From the NCBI GenBank assembly GCA_013368315.1, contig JAACJM010000009.1:806001-870000 (forward strand): a DNA stretch of 64,000 bases, given 5' to 3'. Both the position numbers and the translations under genes were made by a program. Positions 11,189-22,500 of this stretch are shown piece after piece; positions within the stretch are counted from its first letter, which is position 1; each line of letters starts with the position of its first letter. The DNA comes from Tetrapyrgos nigripes. Lineage: Eukaryota; Basidiomycota; Agaricomycetes; Agaricales; Campanellaceae. The notes below the pieces were generated by a model, which had not been told where the DNA came from, searched no databases, and saw nothing but the letters and a program-made list of their open reading frames with translations.

Positions 11189-11622
11189 CTGGGGAAAGGT
11201 GCCACTGCTTCGCATGGCAAATTGCGAGGCCCATTATTGGATAAGTAAAATGGTTTCGTATGCAGTAAAAAATCAGATAGAGCCCAATATCTCAATGTAA
11301 CGACGCCTTTAATTATAAATGACCTTGGACTCATTGGGTGGAGGATGCCATAGTGATTCAGAGAGCGGCGCTTGGTGACTTTCGATGGCTGCTGAGGGAA
11401 GGAAAACACGTCTGAAGCTCGTTGTGGTTGGGCCTGTAGTCGTTGACAGCAGAGGGAAAGGACTTATGACGTACTTACATTGTATCGAGCATCAGTTGAA
11501 ATGGCAGTGTTCGGGCACTTCGGAGCGCTGAGGTGGCGTGTAAAAGTTAGAACCCGTGAGAACCTTTGGTACTCAATTGGGGGGTCGACATAAGTTAACT
11601 CGGCCTAAAGGGCCTCGTAATA
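11189..11622 (+). repeat. Dispersed ~430 bp repeat, copy B
   Basis: Partner of 3564-3990. This copy has the perfect 11 bp inverted pair near its ends: TTGCGAGGCC inside the left end versus GGGCCTCGTAAT at the right. It keeps the 43 bp hairpin module at its left end (11189-11231) and differs from copy A by several 5-30 bp indels. Confidence 0.7.
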
Positions 11623-12814
11623 TTCAGCACTGTTGAAACTGAAAGAAAAAGATCGTGTCATCGTGATGGATGGATAAAATCATCGACCTGGTGGACGACT
11701 TGACCGTGGTCGAGAGTCTTTCTCCTTGAAGCTCGTGAATAATCCATTCATACCCTGTAGCTCATGACTACCTGACGCTGCGCCTTATATATTAATATAC
11801 GGCGACAAACTCGCTCAAGCTCGGGCATGATCATTGACATTCCTTGAGTATGTAGTCTTCCCTCTGGACTATTCCCCTCCCCATGGCCGAATTTTCCTGA
11901 GTTTGCGTGACGGTTGTACAGCTTGTCAGTGGTTACCCTTCGAACTTCGTAGTGAAGCACGGCCCATTCCGACCAATGTAGTCTTGAAATAAGTAGCCCC
12001 GCCACAAACCATCGTACAAACCACATTCGTCGTACACCGCCGTACACCGTACACCGAAGTTACACGTTACACTCATGCACGGTGATACGGTGATCATAGC
12101 CCGCTCTTTCCACTTGATCTGGACTCAGCGACACAGTAGCACTCACTTGTGCACCTGGACGCAGTCACGCACGTCGCACGGTGGGTGGTAAGTTGCCATG
12201 AAACTAATCCCGAACTGACCGTGATTTTCCCGTACATGGGAGGGTAGAATCCCATCAGAGTAAATCGTGGTCCTAGAGGGCTTGGCAGACTGACAGAGAA
12301 CGAAACAGCTTACTAAAGTTAAGCCTAGGGGAAACATACGCCTCGGAGAGTTAATTCCAGAGTGACAATCTAGTGAGTGCGAAGGTTTTGCCGGTTCCCG
12401 GTATCGCAACTTGAAGGGGGCTTGCTCCGAACATATGTTTGACGTCTTCCGGATCCAGGTTCAGCACTCTCTTCGCCCACGTTCTGTATGTATAACGTAT
12501 CCATCCACTCGCCTATCATCTATTCTATCTATTGTATACCCCGACTTCGACGTAGAGGCCATCACCGTTTGCTTTTTCTGACATTTTCATGGAACGAGTC
12601 ATTCGGAAGCCTCCTGAGTCCTACACAATTACATACATGCACACAATCGCAATTCCAAGTCACCTCCTTCGTAGATGCGGTCACGTATATGTATATATGA
12701 TTATTCTTTTATGTAGCCTATAATGATAATAACGAGAATACAGAATGGGAAAAAAAGGAAAGAAGGAAAACGTTAGCACCGTCATATGTCAAGAGTAGAC
12801 AGATAAACTAGACT
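11623..12814. other. No supported gene
   Basis: Only short frames on either strand, none recognisable. A small run of ACACCG/GTACACCG repeats lies at about 12036-12060. The stretch 12720-12810 is purine-rich. Confidence 0.35.
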
Positions 12815-13840
12815 ACTAACGGATGGCATCTCGACGCTTTCCTGCACGAACAAAGGTAGCAAATGGCAACGGTGAGAACTAGCAACAAGCACTAAGGGGG
12901 AGAGGTGACGTACTTTGGCGTTGAAGGTGATAGTCGGAAAGTTCTGGAGTGGAGACCGAGCAGGACGTGGACGTCAATAGAGAAGGCAGGTCAGAGGAGA
13001 GGGTGAGGAACGCACAATGTAGGGTATTTTGTCTAGAGGTACAGTGTAAGATAAGAATAAGAATAAGAAACAACAGCGTAACACGTTTGCGATGATACGC
13101 ACTTTTATCTTGTACAACACATTTCGTGACGCCTAGTGCAGTGTCTGTGGTATCTGAACGGGACCTAGATGTCATCCAGGGAAGCCAAGGACACGCAGTT
13201 CAGCCGTTCGGTCTCGAGGTGGATCGTCACCCAAACAAAAACAAAAAAGGAGTGAGACGAAGACAGACGTTATATACAATGGAAAGACGTACCCAAAATA
13301 CCCTATGACCCGTCCAAGCCATCTTCAGCTAAAAGTAACAGACTCTAAACGTAAACCACTCAAACCTTCCATCTCCGTCCTCGAGCGACAACTCCTTCTC
13401 AGCCTTTGGATCCAGCAGACAGACTTTCTCCAAGGAGCCACCTAGACGTTATTTGATCAAATCGAGTACCCCTGCTTGATGGCATGAGGCTTCGGCGATG
13501 TTTTCTCGTCGTACGTTGGCGAGTTTGGTTTTGAGCGATTCCAACGAGGATGATGAGAGATGGGTAAAGTGGACGTGGGATCCTTGGCCTAGGAGAGCAC
13601 CCATGTGTTGCATAGCATCCAGATGCAATTCGGGGAGCATAATAAAAGACACAGAGAGCGTCAGATTGGACGTGCTCTTGGGTTGACGACCAAGTTGGAA
13701 CCGACCACGTACTCGAGCCTCTACCCATGGTGGGACTATTTTGGAAGTCTCGTCGTCTTCTCCCATGTTCTAGAGGATATTTGGGGTAGTTTCAGAGCAG
13801 TTTTGGTGACAATTCTGGGGGACATACCTATCACGTAGCT
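12815..13840 (-). pseudogene. sfm1: Decayed SFM1-type SPOUT methyltransferase
   Basis: Sfm1 methylates an arginine of ribosomal protein Rps3 and belongs to the SPOUT family (DUF431). The minus strand carries its landmarks in order: YVIEHMGEDDE (~13838-13745), GQGSHVHFTHLSSSSLESLK (~13600-13530), KVCLLDPKAEKELSLEDGDG (~13430-13375), GGIL (~13290), GDDPPRDRTAELRVLGFPG (~13240-13185), TTDTALGVTKCVVQDK (~13155-13108), PLDKIPYI (~13040) and NFPTITFNAK-ESVEMP (~12940-12820). Breaks are many: a TGA where the family has Arg after LGFPG, a one-base loss in the following QMTTDT motif, a missing AG acceptor before GDDPPRD, frame jumps near the start and a deletion in the C-terminal MPFRY motif. Reading through them is impossible, so this is a pseudogene, probably of a gene that is intact elsewhere. 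Confidence 0.7.
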
Positions 13841-14298
13841 AAGCCCATGACGGAAAAAGAAAAGGAAAATTACACAGCCACGCTAGTTGTTTCTCACTTA
13901 ATCGTCGACGATTTCCCAAAGAGTTGCTTCACTTGCACAATGAGAATTTGGTACAATATTTAAGTGCAACTGGATGCTGCTATTAGAGCAGATCTTATGC
14001 GGGAATAGACAGGTAGAGAGGGAAAATGGAGTAGAAAGACTCTTTCTATAACTCCTTGTTCTGAGGCTCAAAGCTTCATAGCCTTTCTGTGATGCAATAT
14101 CTCATTGGATGCACACGTAAGTCAAATGTATACTCCTTCGACAAGCCGTATGACGCTCGGTATTTGGAGACAATAAGTTTGTGTACGGAACTTCACACCT
14201 AAGTACGCTATCTTCTGATACCGTGGTATTCTGAGCCTCGCCGCCCTCCACTGAGGTTCACAGGCCCTCAAGATCGCATTTTGAATTCTGCCAGAACA
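13841..14298. other. Intergenic, no gene seen
   Basis: Would contain the old promoter of the SFM1-like pseudogene. No coding frame or repeat that I can recognise. Confidence 0.35.
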
Positions 14299-14815
14299 AC
14301 TTTTGGTCGCCATGCGAATTTGCTATATCACTCCGCGATCTTTTGACTTTTTTTCCTTCGACACTCAAATCATCCATCATAACGGTGGTCGAGATCACGT
14401 CAACTTGGATAGAGTTGGAGGGTGCCACGGATTGGACTGGGTGGCGATTGCCCTGCCAGTGCCAATGCAGCAATTGCAAACCGTCACGGTGTTAGGCGAA
14501 CCCGAAGGTGATCCGGACAAGGTTGTACCGTTAGGAGTGATAGTAAGTCGGCCACGAATTATTGAGGTATGCGACTGTGACTCACCGAACTCAACTTACT
14601 CTGTCCTAATTCATTGAACAGATCTCCGAAGGTCTGTACAGTCCTCTGCCCTATTTGTTGACGGAGGACGGAACGAGTGTTGAGAGTCTGTGTGTAGAAA
14701 ACTGGTCAGAAGCCTCTAATCGTAAACACAGGTCAATTGATAATTACCGTCATAAGGGTGTTTCTGTCGGAAGTGCAAAGATTGCCGTCATAAATAATGA
14801 TTTTGCGATAGTCTG
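14299..14815 (+). CDS. Hypothetical protein, two exons (weak)
   Basis: A frame from ATG 14303 or from the in-frame ATG 14311 encodes RICYITPRSFDFFSFDTQII and GLDWVAIALPVPMQQLQTVT. A possible intron (GTATGCG donor near 14565, TTGAACAG acceptor near 14621) joins RPRIIE to ISEGLYSPLPYLLTEDGTSV, and the frame then closes near 14815. No family recognised; no signal peptide or membrane segment. It may be a gene remnant. Confidence 0.25.
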
Positions 14816-15102
14816 AAGACCTACGTGTACAATCGGGCCAGGGGCAATGCGAATATCAAGAGGAGGTTTGACCTGGGCATGGTGGTCTACAATGACTTGG
14901 GTGAACTCAAGCCTTGGTTTAGTGAAATAGATTGATGACACTGACCAGAAACAATAAAAAACAAATGCAAAAGATGGTCACAGGCAACGCGGTTTCTACT
15001 GATGTGCGAATAAGCTTGGAAATGACAGTGTCAGAGGCTAATTGATGATCATGATTATTTCATTTTCAGCGTCACAGCGCCACCGGTACCGTCAGTGTTC
15101 AG

Positions 15103-15827
15103 CTAGAGGATCTCAATACTGAACAGATACTCGCCTTTCATCCCGGTCCTGCTCTTCCACAGATAATATGAGAGTGCCACCGTGATAGACGCATCGCAAG
15201 CTACGGTGATAGCCAGGAAGCTGTCTGCAACAGGGATCCGTCTAGCATTGGCTTCTACATTCGGTTCGAGCAATGCACCGATACTCGCTGCAAAGGCTAA
15301 TCCCGCTTGAGCCAGGGAAAGAGTGCAGATGACGACGAAGAGGACAAATGATTTGGAGAAAATACGAATACGCCAGGCGAGGAAGAATTGTACTGGGACG
15401 GAGATGCTAGTGGCAGACGCGTACAGTGCTGAGTTGGCTTTTCCGCATGAATTGCCAGTGTCTGGAATACTCACAGCGTGGTGGACATAGCTATCGTGTT
15501 GTACTGCCAAGGAGTCGAAAGGAGACCAATTTTGTTCTCGAAACCATCTACGGCCCAGTACCACAGCAAGTATGAAGACGTACAAGAAGTAAACGTGTCG
15601 ACAACGGCGACCCATATGACGAGGCCGCTGCAGGATGGATTTGAGCCGTTTAATTGAATGACACAAACTTGGAGTACGCACATAATGATAGGTCCATCTT
15701 TAATTCTGGAATTATAGTACTCAAAGAACTGGACCATACAGATCCCAGCGAGAAGAGCGTTGACCAAAGTAGCAACCACGACAGGTCCGAGAATGAGGCT
15801 GATGTTGATGGGAGGAGTTTCTGCCAT
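15103..15827 (-). CDS. DUF6534-type integral membrane protein, short form
   Basis: Exons 15827-15682, 15627-15475 and 15406-15103 join in phase into a 200-residue protein; the introns (15628-15681 and 15407-15474) are GT-AG. Five hydrophobic helices are visible: ILGPVVVATLVNALLAGICM, GLVIWVAVVDTFTS...LLWYW, STTLISVPVQFFLAWRI, FVLFVVICTLSLAQAGLAFA and FLAITVACDASITVALSYYL. The motifs VQFFEYYNSRIKDGPII, FENKIGLLSTPWQYNT and LAWRIRIFSKS are those of the large basidiomycete family whose C-terminal half is DUF6534; members usually have seven helices and over 300 residues. This copy ends GMKGEYLFSIEIL just after helix five, so the last two helices and the cytoplasmic tail are missing. A further intron (GC donor at ~15132) would add only a few residues. 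Function of the family is unknown. Confidence 0.65.
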
Positions 15828-16706
15828 GTTGGGTATGGAGAGGACTCGAACAAGTTGGGAGCGACTTAGAGTTTCTAAATTTTAAATCGTGACCGAATAT
15901 TGAGTCGCTGTTAATCGCGATTGATTGACTCAGCGGTGCGTTTCGGGCTAGATTACTCCCCTGTTTTTTTGTGGTCTCACCTGAAGATGCCCATATGTAC
16001 TAGGCTTTAGCTGCGTTCTACGTCCGTTGTGATTCTGGTTGGCCTAGGGATCAACCGCCGATCAGGGATGCATTGGCCCATCAGGAGTGGAAATCAAACA
16101 CCGCAGATGTTGGTATGAAAGGCTGAAGATAACGTTTAACGGTGCCTCTGGTGCTACCTCGAATACTCATTCCTCTGGTTCTAGTCATCAGCAAAAGCCC
16201 AGAGACCATCCTGGAACACTTGGAAATGGTCCGACAGCATGTTAGTACATGTACATGTAGAATACTGGATGTAAAGTGCCAGGTTCAGGTCAATACACGC
16301 TGATTATAGTCTGTACAGCCTGGCGTTCCAGGATGGCATGTACTGTACGGGACCATCCCAGAATGTAAGAATCCTGGTACAGGTACTCCCCAGAATGTTT
16401 ATATCCTGTTACAGGTAATACAGGATGTATTGGAGATACACAAATCTCATCATGCGATCAGCCCTATCCAGATTGCCATTCACTCAGTGTTATTTCTACT
16501 ACAGGGTCACTATCTACCCCAAGAAACTGTCTAATGTGACTAGTGTTGCACCAGCTCGACTCTGGCTCAGCTCCCAACGACTCAGACTCGTCAAATCAAT
16601 GACTCGGTTCTAGAGCCGCAAAAAAGTGAATTGATTCAACTCGAGCCGGTGTGAGCTGACAGATTTTTGTCCAATAGAGTTGTAATACATTTCGACAATC
16701 ACATCG
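15828..16706. other. Intergenic with a small tandem repeat
   Basis: No gene. Around 16357-16425 two units of the pattern CCCAGAATGT-N5-ATCCTG-N-TACAGGTA lie in tandem about 32 bp apart, next to further inverted fragments of the same words (CCTGGCGTTCCAGGATGGCA near 16319-16338; TACATGTACATGTA near 16246). Confidence 0.45.
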
Positions 16707-17959
16707 AAAAGGGACAAATTTAGTATATTTGATTGGTAAAGAAGTACAAAAAGACCGAGAATCGAGAATCCGGACATAGTTACGGATATGCGTCCGAAAA
16801 GGAGGAACCGTTCGATCAGTCTAACTCGCTTATTCCGCTTGAGTTTTCTGTGAGGAGGTGACCTTATCTCAGCGGTCTATCGGAGCGCTGCCACTCTCCT
16901 CCGTCGCGTATCATATCATCCCGGACTTTACATATGTTCCCTTCTCGAGCTCCCGTCATTCTTCGTTCATTCGGATTTCCCTACGTACAACAAGCCCATT
17001 GTAACTCCCAGCTCATCCCAGTTGCGATTGGAATACACCTTTGTACTCCTTATTTGAGTCTTTCTCGAAAATCCAGGGAGCAACTTAGCAAGTTTGAATG
17101 CAAGCATTCTTAAAGGTCAAGGAGGGCCAGTGTCCAGGTGAAGACCTACAAATGAGAAGTGATTACTAATCTCAGAAACATACTTTGTCAAACCACGTTG
17201 TTATGACCATGAGCAAGTAAGTATCAAAATACTCACTCCTGAGGAAGTACAGTCAAGTACTTCAGCATACATGTTCATTTTTGGGGTTGTACAACAATAT
17301 TACTTACCCAAAGTTGATACATCTAAATTGCACCTAGAGTTCTCGTTTCTACTGGAAGTACTTATGCTTTCCAGTATTTCAAAGCTTTCGTGCACCGCAA
17401 TGGCGCAGGATACAATGATTCACGGAGTCGGTAGAAAGGCGGATGGCGGATGGAGTCTAGGCCTTTACGTGGTGTGACCGACCGTCCGTACCTGGCTGCT
17501 TGCTACATGAGTTAGACTGATCGAACTAGGCCTCTCCGAAAAGACAATAAATCTGGCTTCCAGATATGGGTGCCAATAGTTCATATGTCCGTTGAGTGGA
17601 TATGGGGATATCCGTTCAACGGACATATGAACTATTTGCCCATATCCACTCAACGGACATATGAACTATTGGCACCCGTATCAGGAAGCCACACTTATTG
17701 TCTTTCCGGACGCACATCTGCAACTATGTCCAGAGCCTCGATTTGAGGTCTTTTTGTACTTCTTTCAGTAGATTTGATAGGCAATGTGTCTGCTCACCCA
17801 TCAAATGCACAGAAATGCGTCTGGATATATTGACTTTTTGTTCATATATCCAGCTTACTGACACATAATCTATTTGGACTTCTATCTAGCTTCCAGATAC
17901 ATCTCATTTTCATACACCTATCCGGTCACATATCCATTGAGCAGAAATTTGTCCCTTTT
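16707..17959. mobile_element. Non-autonomous terminal-inverted-repeat element
   Basis: AAAAGGGACAAATTT at 16707-16721 has its exact reverse complement at 17945-17959, and the similarity continues outward (CACATCG/CACACTG). Further in, GAAGTACAAAAAGACC and CGGACATAGTTACGGATATG on the left are answered by inverted partners at about 17695-17765 on the right. The interior has no transposase frame. The structure fits a MITE-like or fold-back DNA transposon of about 1.25 kb; the target duplication is not clear. Confidence 0.6.
17555..17693. repeat. Nested inverted repeat, ~52 bp arms
   Basis: The left arm, starting GGCTTCCAGATATGGGTGCC and running to about 17606, has its inverted partner at about 17640-17693 ending in CCCGTATCAGGAAGCC. 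A third, inverted copy of the core word TTCATATGTCCGTTGA lies in the loop. This palindrome sits inside the element at 16707-17959. Confidence 0.8.
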
Positions 17960-18303
17960 CAGTGTGAATACAACTGTACATCATATTATTCAGGGTCAAT
18001 ATCTGAATAAAGAGACAATAGTTACGAGGCCTCTTAAAGGCCGAGTTTATTTAACTTATGTCGACCTCGAAAATTTTACCACGACCTCAAACTCCCACCC
18101 CTTTTTGTTGCCACAGCTGGTCTTTGCCCTTCCTGACAACTGGAATGTCTAGACTTGGTCTGGACCAGATACAAGGACTGCTGACGTCAATAACCATGGT
18201 GTCATGCTAGCATGTCAAATTGGTCTGCTTAATGCCCTTCTTCCCTCTCACTTTCCACCAATTCTCCCTCCCTTCTGCATAACCTGAGTTAGACTACATG
18301 AAA
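17960..18303. other. No supported gene
   Basis: AT-rich sequence between the TIR element and the copia element; only short frames. Confidence 0.35.
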
Positions 18304-18348
18304 GGGCCTCGTAATTTGCCACGCGAAGCGATGGCCCTTTGCCCCAGT
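18304..18348 (-). repeat. 43 bp hairpin module, solo copy 1
   Basis: On the minus strand this reads ACTGGGGCAAAGGGCCATCG, then CTTCGCGTGGCAAATTACGA, then GGCCC: the same module that forms the left end of the 430 bp repeats. It folds as GCCA-bulge-CGC-TTC-GCG-TGGC. Compared with the TGC/GCA stem of the other copies, both sides of the stem have changed together. No other part of the 430 bp repeat is present here. Confidence 0.7.
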
Positions 18349-18649
18349 ACTTGAAATTTCAAAAGAGACTTTCTGGCACTTATTGGGTCTTTTTAGGATC
18401 TCTAGAGTGAGAAAAATGGATACCTATTATCTGACTTGCTCAGTAAAGACATAGGGTGGTCTTAAGACAAAATTTGAAGCAGCTTGAGACAGCTGATGAC
18501 ATGAATCAGTGGACACAACTGGACATGACTAGGGCTGCAAGCAAGCTGAAGCCAATTAATACAAAGCTGGCTTACATCTACTCGACTCGGCTCGACTATA
18601 TAACAGCTCAACTCATTGGCTTAGCTGGAGCAGAGTGGAGCCATGTGCA

Positions 18650-18827
18650 GCCATGTGCAGATTGGTATAGTGCCTAGATGATATCTGATCTCACTAAGAA
18701 GCATTCGGATCCAGACAACTTGGTGGCTACAATCGCTGAGCGCCATATATTCAGCTTCAGTAGAGGATAGTGCAATAGTGTGTTGTGCTCTAGATGTCCA
18801 GCTGAATATTCCCTTGGCTAGTTTCAA
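18650..18827 (-). pseudogene. Copia RNase H fragment
   Basis: FSWTSRAQHTIALSSTEAEY followed by MALSDCSHQVVWIRMLLSEI is the typical C-terminal RNase H block of copia polyproteins. The first RNase H part (ACTDSDWASDLNTH) lies at 23183-23337, on the other side of the hAT insertion, and the two join across GTCTGAGA. Sequence similarity ends at TIPIC near 18660; the conserved DNxGS and HIDIRYH blocks that should follow are missing. Confidence 0.85.
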
Positions 18828-18837
18828 AAAGAAACCT

Positions 18838-18845
18838 GTCTGAGA
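18838..18845. repeat. hAT target-site duplication, left (GTCTGAGA)
   Basis: Identical to 23183-23190; these are the 8 bp direct repeats left by hAT insertion into the copia RNase H. Confidence 0.93.
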
Positions 18846-19542
18846 TAAGGTTGGACGCGGGTCAGGGGTACACCCGCGGTATTGCTCAACGGTGTGGCAC
18901 GGGTACGGGTACGGTATATAGATTGAGTCAACCCGAGGATACCGGAACCCGACCCGGAAACCCGCGCAGTCTAGACCTAATTTTGCCTGCCGCTTTTTAA
19001 GCGGAGTTCCAATATCTCAAAAATCCACATCGTACCATTTTCTCTCCCAGCTCTTGTGCGTTGATCGCACTCCTCGCTACGCTTAGTACGCTTGGGGTTG
19101 CGTTGGGCCCATAACCTACCTAATGCGGCTACTCATTGTGGTGAGTTCCAGCCACAAACTCGTTACTGTCAATGACAGTTTTTGTCCCTTGGTGTTCTTT
19201 CTGTTGATGTCGAGCTTTAGCCTCTAGTGACCCGCTTTGCAAAATATCACCACCAGTGACTGCTTTTTCGAATTGATGGGGATTGCACTGTGTGGAGGTG
19301 AGTCTTAGATAGCGGCTGCACTATTCACCCAATGCTAACAGATACGTTCTAGTGTTTGGCCGATATCTTGCTGAGTCTACAGGCTCAGATTTTTTCCTGC
19401 TATCATAATCTTTCAGCCTACATGCTGCAGCTGCCGACGGTTTTTTATCTATCCAATTTGCATTTGGGAGGAGCCAGCCACCGCTTATTTCTACTTTTAA
19501 GGTGAGTCAAAAATTCTGTTCCTCCCGTTCTCCTCAGTAGTG

Positions 19543-22500
19543 ATGGGCAAACAGGGGAAGCGTGCTCGTGAACCCAACAACAACAACAACAACAACAACA
19601 ACAGCTCTGAACACTCCTCGCCCTCATCTCTCGCCTCTACTGCATCTGCTGCCTCTGCTCGTATCATCAAAGCTGTCAACCGTGCTTCCAAGACCGTCAA
19701 GAAGACTGCGTCGAAGATCAAGTCATCAGCCAAGCGTGCTCGTCATTCTAGAGCGTCCTCAGGGTTGTCCGAGCCTGATGGTATGTCGTTCATTTCCTTT
19801 TCAGATTACATTGCAATGTTTTCTCATCATACGCTGGTCAGGATCAGCACCGATTGAAGTCGCTGACAGCTCTGATGCCGAGCCAGATGTTGAGAAGGAC
19901 AAAGATGAGCTTGGTAAGTCGTATCTTTTGTTTCATTTACAGGTCTTATATTTTATTACTTTCTAGAATGTCTTCAATTGCGCTGGAGCTCACCCATCTA
20001 TTCTTTCTTCCATGAGAAGCCCGACATTCGCTACGAGAAGAATCGCAAATACCACTTCTTCAAGTGCAAAAAGATGACCTGCAAAACAGGTGGTGTACGC
20101 CGCTACCTTGATGGTGGTGATCACTCTTCAACGGGCAATCTCAAGAAGCACGCTGTTCAATGTTTTGGGAAGGATTCGGTTGAGGCTGCAGTCAAAGGCG
20201 TGTCAGAGGCTAAGACCACCCAGAACAGCATCTTCTCAATGTTTGCTGGTCTCGGAGACAAAGTGGTGAGCATTTCTCACAGGATGCATACCAACCCGGA
20301 ACGTCGGTGAGTATTTCTTGCCTCCATTGTCTTGGATCAAACTGACTTATTTTTATTCTCAGTGCTGCAGTTGTTCGTTGGGTTACGGAGAGCTGTTGTC
20401 CTACCAATATTGTTGAGGACTGGAAGCTATGTGAGCTCATGCTTGCCGGCAGACCTCAAGCCAGTTTTCCTCACCGTAAATGTGTTGCTGAGGACGTTCG
20501 GATTGCATTTGAGTATTCTTCTGAGCGGATCAAATCTCTTCTTCAGGTATGTTGTTTTTCTCATTGCATGATTAAAACTACTAACACATATATGTGTAGG
20601 AATATCCAGGCCAACTCAGCTTCACCACTGATGCCTGGACATCGCCTAATCATCGTGCTTTTGTTGCTTGGACTGTACAGCTCCAACATCAAGGCAAGCC
20701 TCTGGTATTTTTGCTGGATATTTTCGAAGTTCCCGAGGTATGTTGTCTATCCATCGTAGTTGAGATTGGCACTGACTTTGTTACCCCCAGTCACATACTG
20801 GGATCGTACTCGCTTGTGAGTTTTCCAAGATGCTAGAACGGTTTGGGCTACAGCAGAAGGTACGAGGCTCTGTTCGTTATGTTTCTGTTCAGTTTTTGAT
20901 CATATATTCAACAGATCATGGCTTTTTGTGGGGATAACGCATCTTCAAATGATATGCAAACCACGGCGTTGAGCGAAAGCCCTTCCAACTCTTTTACCCT
21001 TGACGGCCGTGTACGATGCCTTAACCACACCATGAACCTTGCCACCAAGGCACTTTTGAATGGCATAGCCGGTTTCTCTGACGAAGATAACGCTACCTCA
21101 CTTGATGCCAATAATCTTAATGGTGATATCGAAGAGAACGATGAAGATCTGCCAGCTTTACTCGAGCCCGACATCCTATCTGATGATGAAGATGATGATG
21201 CCGATGCTGATGTTGTCGACGAGGGTGATGAACAGGTTGATGAGGTTGCCGTGCTGGATGCCATTGCCCAGGCCACGTTCAAAAAGGAATCCTCTGAAGT
21301 TCGGGTTGCTCTTGAGAAGGTAAGTCCTACATCTTCTGTACACATATGCACCCCGTGAAGACTGATGTCGTTATAGGTTCGCGGTTTATCATTCGCTATC
21401 ATTTATTCAACTACGATCAGGTTACCCCAGTGGCGCAAAGCCTGCAGCAAGCACAAACTATCCCCTCGAAACCTTCCTCGTGACATCCGTACTTGATGGA
21501 ACTCTACCTACGACATGCTTGACTTTGCGCTCAAGTACCGAGCTGTCGTCGACGACGTGACTGGTAACAAGGACCTTCCCTATCGCAAGTACGAACTCAC
21601 GACTTTGGAATGGAACATCCTCCAGGATCTTTGCTATGTCTTACAGGTACGTTTTTTCTTTGATAACTATTCTCACTCATACTAACACAATACTCATAGA
21701 TCTTTAAGGACGCTACTCTTCACTTTTCGAGTGAGCAACACTCTTCCATCTCCGCCGTCATTCCTGCCATGGATCGTATCGATGATCTACTCACCACTCA
21801 GACTGCTACCACCGCTACATCACGTCCGCCTCTTCATGCATCTGTCAAAGCTGCTCTTCATCTCACCAAACAATTGATGAACCGTTACTACAGTCTGATA
21901 GATGACTCATCTGTCTATTGGATTGCTATGGGTATGCAACAGATGTTTTATTCAAACTTTTATCAAACTAACCTCTTTCTCAGTGCTTCATCCAGGACTC
22001 AAGCTCGAGTACTTCTGTCAACGTAAATGGCAAGACCCATGGATTAGAGAAGCTGAAAGGCTAACTCGTCAAGCATATAATGCTTACGTTGAACGGGCCT
22101 GATCTCGTCAGGCTGAAGAGGTATGTTTCTTCTTTTCGGTTGATATGTTGTCTGTCCGCAAACTCACTTTTCTTTGCAGGTTCCAGCACCTAGCACTACA
22201 TCGTCTAGTATACCCTCCACTGCAGGTCCTTCAACAATAACCCATTCTAATGATTTTGCTAATATCTCAGTTGCTCCGTCAACAGCTGTCACAACTCGTG
22301 ATGAACTTGCCGATTATCTGGCAATGCCACTTGAAAAGGTCTCCGATCCTTTGCTGTGGTGGTGGGAGAAGCGAACAGTATTTCCAGTGCTATCTCAAAT
22401 GGCACTCGACTATCATTCTGTACCTGGTACGTCGTTTTTTTTTCTTGTTTTCTTCTTCAAGCCCGTCCTCATAGGACCCGGCTTTTGTTCTCTTATTCTT

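Noticed and set aside
17271..17477. 68-codon frame inside the TIR element as a transposase remnant
   Set aside because: No transposase motif; ordinary chance frame.
19575..19605. (AAC)n run as a regulatory microsatellite
   Set aside because: It lies in frame inside the transposase N-terminus and simply encodes poly-Asn.
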